From Sphingomonas yantingensis (GTDB lineage: Bacteria > Pseudomonadota > Alphaproteobacteria > Sphingomonadales > Sphingomonadaceae): a DNA stretch of 64,000 bases. Below, one piece after another: positions 34,080 to 41,239 of this stretch. Each line of letters begins with the position of its first letter. The first letter of the stretch is position 1. Under the pieces are notes generated by a model, which saw only the letters and a list, made by a program, of their open reading frames with translations, did no database searches and had not been told where the DNA came from. The position numbers were made by a program, and so were the translations under genes. The stretch is taken from assembly GCF_014199325.1 (NCBI RefSeq), contig NZ_JACIJJ010000007.1, positions 1-64,000 of the forward strand, read 5' to 3'.

Positions 34080-34649
34080 ATGCTTCTTCCCGCAAACCTC
34101 ATCATCGTCGGGCTGCATTCGGAACGGCCGCGCTCGGGCAAGTCGACCGTAGCGGCCGCGCTGGCGCGCCTAGCATCCGGCAGAGTTCGCTCCATCGCCG
34201 GGGCGATCCGCGTCGAGGCGCGCCGGCTTGGCTTCGACGAGGCCGCGAATGCGAAGGGTGATGACAAGGACGTGCCGATGCAGGCGCTGGGCGGCCTGTC
34301 CCCGCGTCAGGTCCTGATCCTGATCGGCGAGCACCGTGCCAAGCGATACGGCCAGACCTATTGGCTCGAGCAGCTGATCGCGTCCGTGATCGAAGACGCC
34401 CAGATCGAGCCGATGTTCGATCATCTGATCATCATCGACGACGTGCGCCGCGCCGAAGAGGGGCAGCGCCTGATCGACCTCGGCGCGACCGTCTGCACGA
34501 TCGAACGCGACGGCGTGGCCGACGTCACCGACATCAACGGGTGGCACAGCGACGTCTTCCACACCTTCCGCAATGACGGAACGCCCAACGACTGCGCGCA
34601 GCGGATCTGGGGCCGGTCGCTGATGAACCGGGCGCGGGTGCGTGCATGA
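34080..34649 (+). CDS. Deoxynucleoside monophosphate kinase-like P-loop protein
   Basis: A 189-residue protein with Walker A GLHSERPRSGKST (residues about 11-23) and the block LSPRQVLILIGEHRAKRYGQ, seen in phage dNMP kinases of the T4 gene 1 type. It would phosphorylate dNMPs to supply phage DNA synthesis. LIIIDDVRRAEEG is the probable Walker B region. The stop overlaps the next start. Confidence 0.65.
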   Translation: MLLPANLIIVGLHSERPRSGKSTVAAALARLASGRVRSIAGAIRVEARRLGFDEAANAKGDDKDVPMQALGGLSPRQVLILIGEHRAKRYGQTYWLEQLIASVIEDAQIEPMFDHLIIIDDVRRAEEGQRLIDLGATVCTIERDGVADVTDINGWHSDVFHTFRNDGTPNDCAQRIWGRSLMNRARVRA

Positions 34650-34912
34650 CCGACATCGTCACCCTTGTCCTGAGCAGCGGCATCATGACGGGCATCGGGA
34701 CGGCCTTCGCCTTCCTGCTTCGGGCCAATCTGGCGAAGGACAAGCTGCTCGCCGAGATCCTGAAGGAGCAGGGCGAAGCCACCCGCCAGGGGGCCAGGGC
34801 CGACTACGCCGTCGCGCTCGCCCTCCAGCGCATTGAACAGAAGATGGGTCTGACGCCCTCCGTCGGCGTCGACCCGCAGGCCCTGCCGGCGGCGACGGGA
34901 GGGCAGTCGTGA
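34646..34912 (+). CDS. Small single-pass membrane protein, possible holin part
   Basis: An 88-residue protein with one N-terminal membrane segment (IVTLVLSSGIMTGIGTAFAF) and a helical charged tail. It sits in the lysis region, so a holin or holin-modulating role is possible. ATGA overlap with the kinase gene. Confidence 0.5.
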   Translation: MTDIVTLVLSSGIMTGIGTAFAFLLRANLAKDKLLAEILKEQGEATRQGARADYAVALALQRIEQKMGLTPSVGVDPQALPAATGGQS

Positions 34913-35121
34913 ACATGCGCGAGATGGGTCGGGTTCTTCGGTGCGCCTTCACGCCGCGGGTTCGCGGTCATGACGAGCTGCGGCGCGCGATCGCCGAGAA
35001 GCGGGCGGCGGGCGATCGGCTGATGCTGGTCGGCGCCACCATCACCGCCACGATCGACGGCCACAACGATGTTCACCGCTCCGTCGTCGAGGCGACCGAG
35101 CGTGCGGGGGATTTCCGGTGA
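34909..35121 (+). CDS. Small hypothetical prophage protein
   Basis: A 70-residue basic protein of unknown role (VRGHDELRRAIAEKRAAGDR). It is coupled by 4-base overlaps on both sides, in the lysis region. Confidence 0.45.
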   Translation: MNMREMGRVLRCAFTPRVRGHDELRRAIAEKRAAGDRLMLVGATITATIDGHNDVHRSVVEATERAGDFR

Positions 35122-35612
35122 TCGCGTTCTTCATTGCCCTCTACATCGCCTGGGGCACGATCGGCGCGCTGGTCGCGATCAACTACGGTGCGATCGCGCA
35201 CACGACCTGGCGCGAGCAGGGTGGATCCTGGCGGACGGCGCTGGGCGAATGGCTGGCGGTGCCCCGCTGGCTGATCGCGTGCACTCTCCGGGACATCGCG
35301 TGCATGGCGACGTTCCGGGCGCTGCCCGACGATGCCCCGCCGCCCATCCACTACGACGCCGGCCACATGCTGCGTTTCTTCGTGTCGATGAGCTTCATCT
35401 GCTCGGCGGTGTTCGGATTCGTGTTCTGGACCGTCGACCGCGGCGACTGGCCGACCTGGCTGCTCGTCGTGAACGCGACTGCCGTGATCACCGCGATGGT
35501 CGCGGGCCTCGGCCACCTGTTCCTCGCCTGGCGCCGGTCCCCGCGCCTGTGGCGCTTCACCACGCTCGGTGCCGTCGCGTTCGTCGCGACCGCCACGATC
35601 ATCGGAGGCTGA
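35118..35612 (+). CDS. Multi-pass membrane protein of the lysis region
   Basis: The 164-residue protein has membrane segments at residues about 2-24, 88-107, 114-134 and 146-163. Four segments and the location before the endolysin gene would fit a large holin-like protein, but no family motif confirms this. Confidence 0.5.
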   Translation: MIAFFIALYIAWGTIGALVAINYGAIAHTTWREQGGSWRTALGEWLAVPRWLIACTLRDIACMATFRALPDDAPPPIHYDAGHMLRFFVSMSFICSAVFGFVFWTVDRGDWPTWLLVVNATAVITAMVAGLGHLFLAWRRSPRLWRFTTLGAVAFVATATIIGG

Positions 35613-35615
35613 CCC

Positions 35616-36044
35616 ATGCCCTTCACCCTGTCCGAACGCTCGCTGACGGCGCTTGTTGGCGTCGATCCCCGCCTAGTCGCGGTCGTGCGCCGTGCGATCG
35701 AGATCACGAAGGTCGACTTCATGGTCGTCGAAGGCGTGCGCACGCAGGCGCGGCAGAGCGAACTGTACGCGCAGGGCCGCACCAAGCCCGGCAAGATCGT
35801 CACCTGGACCCGCATCTCGCGGCACATGCGCAATCCCGTGACGGGGTGGGGCGAAGCGGTCGACCTGCTGCCCGCGCCCTACGACTGGAAGGACGTGCGG
35901 GGGTTCGACGCGGTCGCCGATGCGATGATGCAGGCCGCGCGCGAGAAGGGCGTGAAGCTGCGCCATGGCGCGGACTGGGACGGGGATGGCGCGCGCCGCG
36001 AGAAGGGCGAGACGGACAATCCCCATTTCGAGCTGGCCAAGTGA
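35616..36044 (+). CDS. M15-family peptidase endolysin
   Basis: The 142-residue protein has the layout of VanY/L-alanyl-D-glutamate peptidase endolysins such as that of T5: VVEGVRTQARQSELYAQGRT, SRHMRNPVTGWGEAVDLLPA with a zinc His and Asp, and DNPHFEL with the last zinc His. It would cut the peptide part of murein at lysis. There is no signal peptide, so it needs a holin. The stop overlaps the GTG of the next gene. Confidence 0.8.
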   Translation: MPFTLSERSLTALVGVDPRLVAVVRRAIEITKVDFMVVEGVRTQARQSELYAQGRTKPGKIVTWTRISRHMRNPVTGWGEAVDLLPAPYDWKDVRGFDAVADAMMQAAREKGVKLRHGADWDGDGARREKGETDNPHFELAK

Positions 36045-36493
36045 AGGCGGGGCGGGTTTTCGCGACCCTGCGTCGCTGGATCGACGCTCAGCCGCTTCAA
36101 ACCGACGGGGGTACGCCGTTGCCGATCAATCCGCAGCTGACGCCCCAGTCGGAGAGTCTGCGCCGGCTGATGACGATCGCGCTGTTCGGCGCCGGCGTCG
36201 TCTGCACGGCGGGCGCGGCCGCGATGGTGCTGATCATCTGGCTTGGCGGTTGGACGAGCGACACGCAGGCGCAGCGGCTCGAGATCCTCGGCTGGGCGCT
36301 GCTCGGCATGCTGGCCGGCGTGCTGGCTGTGATCATCTCGTTCGCGATCGGCGGCCCGGTCGGTCGGCTGAAGGGCGGCATCGGCCTGGCGAGCTTCGAG
36401 GCGAGCGCGGCAGGAGACGGCGCGCCGGTGGCGCAGGTGACGACCACGACGACGGTGGCGCAGCCAGCACCACCGGTCAGCGAGGCGGACTGA
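36041..36493 (+). CDS. Two-segment membrane protein, holin candidate
   Basis: The 150-residue protein starts at a GTG overlapping the endolysin stop. Two membrane segments (residues about 45-70 and 83-106) are followed by a polar Thr/Ala/Pro-rich tail (VTTTTTVAQPAPPVS). This layout and position make it the best holin candidate, ahead of 34646 and 35118. Confidence 0.55.
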   Translation: MKAGRVFATLRRWIDAQPLQTDGGTPLPINPQLTPQSESLRRLMTIALFGAGVVCTAGAAAMVLIIWLGGWTSDTQAQRLEILGWALLGMLAGVLAVIISFAIGGPVGRLKGGIGLASFEASAAGDGAPVAQVTTTTTVAQPAPPVSEAD

Positions 36494-36742
36494 TCACTTC
36501 GGTTGCGACTGCTCGAAATATCCCTGAAGCAGTTTCGAGGCGTTCTGTGCGGCTCTGCACCAGTTGTCGTGCGCCTCGAGCGCGCGCTTCGCCTTCTTGA
36601 CGAACGTGTCGCTGGCGTCTCTGGCATGCGTCATTTCCGCCATGTCGAGCGCGTGCTGGACTTCCTCTGAACACTTTACCGCCTCGCCCCAAGCGAGATC
36701 GAACGCCTCCTTCGCCTTCGCGACCTGTTGTTTGGTAATCAT
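36494..36742 (-). CDS. Small hypothetical protein, minus-strand cassette
   Basis: An 82-residue helical protein (MITKQQVAKAKEAFDLAWGE ...). Its start overlaps the 3' end of a tRNA-like sequence at 36733-36802. No family recognised. Confidence 0.45.
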   Translation of the reverse strand: MITKQQVAKAKEAFDLAWGEAVKCSEEVQHALDMAEMTHARDASDTFVKKAKRALEAHDNWCRAAQNASKLLQGYFEQSQPK

Positions 36743-36802
36743 AAATTCGAACCCATGATTGCGCGATTATAAGATCGCTGTCCTACCAGCTGAGCCATTC
36801 CC
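36733..36802 (-). other. tRNA-like sequence with anticodon TAT, acceptor stem not paired
   Basis: Read on the minus strand it has a GGGAATGGCTCAGCTGGTAG D-arm region, an anticodon loop CTTATAA with TAT (Ile, AUA codons), a GGTTCGAAT T-loop and an encoded CCA. The 5' and 3' acceptor strands do not pair and the D-stem has a mismatch. It is therefore a degraded or chimeric phage tRNA, probably not functional. Confidence 0.5.
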
Positions 36803-36847
36803 AGATGGTCGGCGCCTTTACCACGGCCGTCGGAAATCAACACTGTT

Positions 36848-37693
36848 CTACCCGGTTGGTCGCCCGCAGCGGGTAAAGCCGCCCAGCGCGCGGATCAGGC
36901 TCATCGCGACCTCGTACGCCTGCTTCAGACCATCCTCGTGCGTCAGGAAGTCGTCGAAGTACGTGCCTTGCGCCGCGATCTTCACGTCCATCAGGTGCGC
37001 CAATACCTTGCGGTCTTTGGTCGGATAGTCGCCGGGCCGGTTCCGCATACGAACGTACAGCCCGATCGTCGTGGCGCCATATCGGAATGCCAAAGTGTTT
37101 ACGAGCTCCCCTGGATAGTCGGCGATGCGGGCCAGCCCGTGTTCCTTCAGCAGCTGGCGGGCGAGAACTTCGGCGATCGCCCATGTCTTGATCTGCAAGC
37201 CGTCGGACAAAAGGTTGTCGCGCTCGAGGAGCCCGTGGAGCTCGCGAAGTTCGCGTGGCGTGAATCGCTCGTCCCATGCTGCGAACAGCTTGAGCATCTT
37301 GTGCGCCTCACCCTGCAAGGCGTCGACGTCGTTGCGCGCGCGTTCCGCGTGGGCGGCGAAGCTGGCGACGACGTCGGGCGTCAGCGGACTGGTGATGAAG
37401 TCCGAGCAATAGGCCGGGAAGTCGCGGGTCTGCTGCTCGTCGATCAGCTTCATCATGATGCGCTTGGGCTGACCGCGCATTCGCAAGATCGAATGGGTGT
37501 CGCGTAGGATGACGATGCGCTTCGGATACGCGCACGCGTGCTGAAGGACCCGGCGTGTCACCTTCGCGGCATCGCCCTTGTGCCATTCGACAAAGACGGT
37601 GTGGGGTATCGCGACGCGGTTTTCCGGGGAGGCGTCGAGATACTCGCGTAGCCCGTCTCGCTGGACGAAGTTGTTGTCGGCAAGAGCCAGCAC
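36848..37693 (-). CDS. PIN-like domain protein
   Basis: The 281-residue protein starts VLALADNNFVQRDGLREYLD with an acidic residue after the first strand. It has FVEWHKG and near the C-terminus MDVKIAAQGTYFDDFLTHED, together giving the spaced acidic pattern of PIN-like nucleases. GTG 37693, 4 bases behind the stop of 37698-38090, is preferred; the upstream frame is antisense noise. The two genes form a minus-strand pair, possibly a toxin or exclusion module. Confidence 0.5.
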   Translation of the reverse strand: MLALADNNFVQRDGLREYLDASPENRVAIPHTVFVEWHKGDAAKVTRRVLQHACAYPKRIVILRDTHSILRMRGQPKRIMMKLIDEQQTRDFPAYCSDFITSPLTPDVVASFAAHAERARNDVDALQGEAHKMLKLFAAWDERFTPRELRELHGLLERDNLLSDGLQIKTWAIAEVLARQLLKEHGLARIADYPGELVNTLAFRYGATTIGLYVRMRNRPGDYPTKDRKVLAHLMDVKIAAQGTYFDDFLTHEDGLKQAYEVAMSLIRALGGFTRCGRPTG

Positions 37694-37697
37694 GCCC

Positions 37698-38090
37698 TTA
37701 GCCCACGCGCTCGAGCAGGAACGTCCCCTCCGTCTCGTCGAGCTCGACCACGCGCATCTTAAGGTTCGGCGCCGGCGAACTGCGGTCGATCGATCGGGGC
37801 ACGGCATCCTTGTCCTTGGCGATCAGCAGGATCACGCTGACCACGCCGTCGAGATGGTCGCGCGCGTGTGCCAGGTTTTCGATCAGCTCGGTGAATCCGG
37901 GCCGCGACTTCCACGCCCCCGGCTCGTCGTCCGACCAACTGCGGTACAGCCGTCCCTTGTCCTCGAACTTGTCCTGCCACAGGCGCACGGCCACCGCCGA
38001 ACCGTCAGGGCTGCGCCCTGACCAGCTCCACCTGATGTTCTTAGGTACGACCCCGAAGTACTCGAACGCCTTGCTGTGATTGCCTGCCAC
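37698..38090 (-). CDS. Hypothetical protein paired with the PIN-like gene
   Basis: The 130-residue protein (GNHSKAFEYFGVVPKNIRWS, WSGRSPDGSAVAVRLWQDKF) looks like a small conserved protein seen in mobile elements; the function is unknown. GTG 38090 has GGGAG before it, which decided the start over the upstream ATG at 38150. Confidence 0.5.
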   Translation of the reverse strand: MAGNHSKAFEYFGVVPKNIRWSWSGRSPDGSAVAVRLWQDKFEDKGRLYRSWSDDEPGAWKSRPGFTELIENLAHARDHLDGVVSVILLIAKDKDAVPRSIDRSSPAPNLKMRVVELDETEGTFLLERVG

Positions 38091-38203
38091 GATGATCTCC
38101 CGGCCGTGACCATAGCCGGGTCGTGCTGACGGGCAACCGCCTGCACGCATTGCATAAGTTCGAGCCGATTCGTCACAGTCCGCATGTCACGGGAGACACG
38201 GCG

Positions 38204-38611
38204 ATGTTGGCGACGATCGGTGCATGGGGAGGCTGGCAGGCCCTGCGCGCGTCCATGCGCTGGGTGCTGCCGCTCGCCGCGATGGTCGGCGTCATCGTCG
38301 GCTTCTGGCTTCTCGTCGTGGCACCGCGCATCGAACTGCGGCGGGCCGAGATCAAGGCGCAGGCGGACCAACTGCAACGGACCGAGGATGCGCTGAAGCG
38401 GGTCGAGGCGCAGGCCGCCGCGCAGCGCGAGATCGATGCCGAGAAGGTGGCGGCGGTGGATGCCGCAGCGACGGCCCGTGTCGAGCGCATCGAGCGCACC
38501 ACCGTCATTCGCCAAGCCGCCGCAGCGCGTGCCGAGGCGGCCGGCGATCCCGAGGTCAGCGACGGGCTGAATGACTTCTTGGCCGATCTGCGGAAGGAGC
38601 AGGGTAAGTGA
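38204..38611 (+). CDS. Rz-like inner membrane spanin
   Basis: A 135-residue protein with one N-terminal membrane anchor (residues about 19-40, VLPLAAMVGVIVGFWLLVVA) and a long periplasmic helix, the layout of i-spanins. ATG 38204 has GGGAGA before it. Its stop overlaps the start of the lipoprotein gene 38608-38979, the usual Rz/Rz1 pairing. The pair would fuse inner and outer membrane in the last lysis step. Confidence 0.65.
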   Translation: MLATIGAWGGWQALRASMRWVLPLAAMVGVIVGFWLLVVAPRIELRRAEIKAQADQLQRTEDALKRVEAQAAAQREIDAEKVAAVDAAATARVERIERTTVIRQAAAARAEAAGDPEVSDGLNDFLADLRKEQGK

Positions 38612-38979
38612 ACCCGTTGAGAGAAGCCGAAAGAGGGTTCGCCCAATGCGGCATATTGGCGGTTGCTTTTGCTGCGGTGTTAATTTTGCTCGCGCTCGCA
38701 GGCTGCTCGACCACCGGCGCCCGCGACCGCGCGCTGATCGCCGCTGGCCAGGCTGCCGCCACGCTGCCGGCCATGTCCGATGCCGAGCTGACCTGCGATG
38801 TCGAGCCGCGCGCGCCGTCGCCGAAGGGCGCTGCCGCCCGGGTGCGCGAGAGCCAGGTCACCAACTACATCCTCGATCTGCGCGAAGCGGGTGCCGACTG
38901 CCGAGACAAGCTCGGCGTCGCACGGCGCGTGTGGCGCAAGGTCGAGGACGTCCGCAGCCGAGCCGTGCCGCCACGATGA
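38608..38979 (+). CDS. Rz1-like outer membrane lipoprotein spanin
   Basis: The 123-residue product has a lipoprotein signal ending in LALAGC (Cys about 32) and a periplasmic part. It starts at GTG 38608 in an overlap with the Rz-like gene. At 123 residues it is longer than most Rz1 proteins, so it may be another small lipoprotein, but the coupling supports a spanin role. Confidence 0.55.
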   Translation: MNPLREAERGFAQCGILAVAFAAVLILLALAGCSTTGARDRALIAAGQAAATLPAMSDAELTCDVEPRAPSPKGAAARVRESQVTNYILDLREAGADCRDKLGVARRVWRKVEDVRSRAVPPR

Positions 38980-38988
38980 GCCTGTTCA

Positions 38989-39432
38989 CTATGCGTCTGG
39001 ACTGGACCGATTTGTCCTGCTGAAATCCACGTCCACGATGTTGCCAATCTCCGGTGAGGGGACAGCCACCTCCGGACCGATCTTTGCATGTACGCCGGCC
39101 TGAACCAAACGGCGACGCGCGCTGGCGATGACGACAAGCCAAGGTCCTTCACCCCAAGGCCATCCCTTTTGCGGCTCGACGAGCAACAGATGCGATCCGG
39201 TATCGGCGAGATACTCGATCGTCGCCTCGACTTCGTCCTCCACCTGCTCGATCAACTCGCGTACCTGCCGCGGCACAGCGGCATCGCCACGCGTCCACTT
39301 GTCGACCGACGACCGGTTCACGCCGAGCTGGTCCATGATCACCTGGCGCTCTAGACCGAGCGCAGCCCGGCGGGCGCGAAACTCCACGCCGCCAATCAGC
39401 GAATCGGGATCATCCTTGGTCAGACGCGGCAT
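38989..39432 (-). CDS. Helix-turn-helix regulator
   Basis: The 147-residue protein has a helix-turn-helix at residues about 17-60 (VEFRARRAALGLERQVIMDQ, LGVNRSSVDKWTRGDAAVP), a pattern near that of small XRE/DUF1870-like regulators. ATG 39432 is preferred over an upstream frame. It diverges from the AlpA-like gene over a 63-base gap with a TTGCA palindrome. Confidence 0.6.
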   Translation of the reverse strand: MPRLTKDDPDSLIGGVEFRARRAALGLERQVIMDQLGVNRSSVDKWTRGDAAVPRQVRELIEQVEDEVEATIEYLADTGSHLLLVEPQKGWPWGEGPWLVVIASARRRLVQAGVHAKIGPEVAVPSPEIGNIVDVDFSRTNRSSPDA

Positions 39433-39476
39433 GCCCACTTGATTGCACGGGCGCGTTAAGAACTGGAAGACGATCC

Positions 39477-39490
39477 TTGCAGTATTGCAA
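39477..39490. promoter_or_regulatory. TTGCA-GTAT-TGCAA palindrome between divergent regulators
   Basis: Perfect 5-bp arms around GTAT lie directly before the ATG pair at 39491/39496 and in the shared promoter gap. A regulator operator is likely by position. Confidence 0.4.
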
Positions 39491-39495
39491 ATGTC

Positions 39496-40188
39496 ATGAT
39501 CGCTGTCGCCGTTCAGCCCTGGTGCCCGTACACCGCCGAAACATTCCCGCGATCGCATGGCCGGGTCTCGCTGGCCGAGGTGCTAACGACATACACGCTG
39601 CTGCAGGATGGCACCGGGGCCCCGCAGATCGCAGAGGCATTCGGCGATCCCGGTGACGAGCGCGTACGCGGTGTCGTCGCGGCGTCGATCCGCCTGCTCG
39701 GTCGCCAGCTGCTAGAGGGACGGATGAAGGCGTACGCCCGCCCGATCGGCGGCGGCGAGCCCGTCGCGATTCCGGCGGGTGCGTGGGAACTGGACGACTT
39801 CGTGCTGCGCTTCGCGACCTGCGCCATCGATCCCCGGCGGCCGTTCGACGCGACCGCCACCCCAACGCACAGCATCTTCGTCGACGACGCCGCCATCGAC
39901 GCGATCTACGGCTTGTTCGCCCCCGAAGGCCTGTCGCGACCGCGCGCGCAGCGCGCCCCTGCAAACCCATCGAACGACGCGCCCCCGGAGAGTCCGGACG
40001 CCAGGTCCGCGCCCGAGCTAAACCGGTTCCTGCGGCTGGACGAGGTCGAGAGGATTGTCGGGATCAAGCGCAGCACGATCTACGATCGTATCCGGGATGA
40101 GCGATTCCCGCCCCAGATCGACCCCGGTTCGCGGCCGGCGCTTTGGCGCGAGAGCGACGTGCGGGCCTGGCTGGCGGATCCGCGCTGA
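39496..40188 (+). CDS. AlpA-family excisionase/regulator with N-terminal extension
   Basis: The 230-residue protein has an AlpA/MerR-like winged helix at its C-terminus (residues about 178-228, FLRLDEVERIVGIKRSTIYD ... WRESDVRAWLAD). AlpA-type proteins control phage integrases or late genes. The N-terminal 150 residues are an extension I do not recognise. Located near the integrase end, it could act in excision control. Confidence 0.65.
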   Translation: MIAVAVQPWCPYTAETFPRSHGRVSLAEVLTTYTLLQDGTGAPQIAEAFGDPGDERVRGVVAASIRLLGRQLLEGRMKAYARPIGGGEPVAIPAGAWELDDFVLRFATCAIDPRRPFDATATPTHSIFVDDAAIDAIYGLFAPEGLSRPRAQRAPANPSNDAPPESPDARSAPELNRFLRLDEVERIVGIKRSTIYDRIRDERFPPQIDPGSRPALWRESDVRAWLADPR

Positions 40189-40197
40189 CGCCGGCGG

Positions 40198-40782
40198 TCA
40201 GGGATAGGTCGGACCCGACCGCTGCACGATTTCGAGGAATCGCCTGACATCGTCGTTCGATAGCCGCAGCGAGCTGCGCCAGTGCTTGCCCGTCGGTCGC
40301 TTGCCGTTCCAGAACAGCTGCGGCGCGCGCTTCAACACCCGCTCGCCCGTCTCGATGTTGTCGTGCTTCAGCAGGTTGTTGACCTCGTTCAGCAGCGTCA
40401 GCCCGTCGCCATCGACTGCGTACCCGAGCTTGCGCACCGCCCGACGCAGCCCCCGGAAATCGCTGTCGTTGTCGCCCGTCCAATATCGCGCCGACGTCTC
40501 CCAGAAGTGGAAGATGCTGCCCGTGAACGCCTCGCGGATCACCTTCTGCGCCATCGACGCCTTCATGGCTTCCCACCGCAGCGCGCCGCGCGTGCTGACG
40601 ATCAGCGCGCCGTCCTCGTCGTACTCGTCGTCGTCTTCGCCGCTCTCGACATAGCGATCATACGCTTCCTCGGCAGCGCGATGCGCCTGCTCCATCGCAC
40701 CGATCGACGCGTCGAACGCGAGCCGGATCTGCTCGATATCGCTGGCGAACTGGAACGCGCGGATGCCGGGGATCTCGACCAT
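40198..40782 (-). CDS. Hypothetical prophage protein
   Basis: A 194-residue helical protein with an acidic stretch (SGEDDDEYDEDGAL) and a conserved-looking C-terminus (LNEVNNLLKHDNIETGERVL). The NNLLKH part recalls HEPN-like or DUF4145-like folds but is not enough to assign. It lies convergent to the AlpA gene. Confidence 0.5.
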   Translation of the reverse strand: MVEIPGIRAFQFASDIEQIRLAFDASIGAMEQAHRAAEEAYDRYVESGEDDDEYDEDGALIVSTRGALRWEAMKASMAQKVIREAFTGSIFHFWETSARYWTGDNDSDFRGLRRAVRKLGYAVDGDGLTLLNEVNNLLKHDNIETGERVLKRAPQLFWNGKRPTGKHWRSSLRLSNDDVRRFLEIVQRSGPTYP

Positions 40783-40894
40783 GGCCGGATGCTATGCGCT
40801 GCGGGCCGCGTCATCCAGTCGGTTGCACAAGATTGGACGATCACCCATTATTCGGCTTGGGCGTAGCCCGTCAGGTTCACCGCATCGGGGACCG

Positions 40895-40990
40895 ACGCAG
40901 ATCCAGCTGCGTGCTTTGCCAAGGGCGACGGCCCACTGGATAGCGCATCCCGGGTGCGTACTCTGCCAAGGGCGATAGCCCACCGCGGAA
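40895..40990. repeat. Two imperfect 47-base tandem repeats with hairpins
   Basis: TGCCAAGGGCGANNGCCCAC occurs at 40917-40936 and 40964-40983, 47 bases apart, and the bases before each copy also match. Each unit can fold (ACGCAG/CTGCGT; CGCA/TGCG). A small RNA or a structured leader is possible; no Rfam family comes to mind. Confidence 0.45.
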
Positions 40991-40995
40991 CGAAT

Positions 40996-41035
40996 GGCGG
41001 CGAGGCGACGGCTTCGCCGCCCTCTTCGTAGGAGG
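40996..41035 (+). promoter_or_regulatory. Stem-loop and strong ribosome site before a small gene
   Basis: GGCGGCGA (40996-41003) and TCGCCGCC (41014-41021) form an 8-bp stem, followed by AGGAGG at 41030-41035. ATG 41042 is 6 bases further. The stem ends 8 bases before the ribosome site and could modulate translation. Confidence 0.5.
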
Positions 41036-41041
41036 AGCGGT

Positions 41042-41239
41042 ATGAAGCGCGGCAACGGTCATTTCATCATTGACGAGATTATGCGCCATCAGCCGACGCG
41101 GGACGAGGCGATCGAGCTTGGTGGAGGGCGTTGCCTAGTATGGCTTAATGGCATTGGCCCATGGGTCAGTAGCCCCGCATTTCCTCGGGCACCTGTGTAC
41201 CAGAATAGTGCAGCGGATCCCGGCATCGTCACGAGCTAG
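41042..41239 (+). CDS. Small protein with a strong ribosome site
   Basis: A 65-residue product (MKRGNGHFIIDEIMRHQPTR, then a less protein-like C-terminus). The consensus AGGAGG supports translation. It ends by overlapping the 3' end of the integrase gene by 4 bases. The function is unknown. Confidence 0.45.
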   Translation: MKRGNGHFIIDEIMRHQPTRDEAIELGGGRCLVWLNGIGPWVSSPAFPRAPVYQNSAADPGIVTS

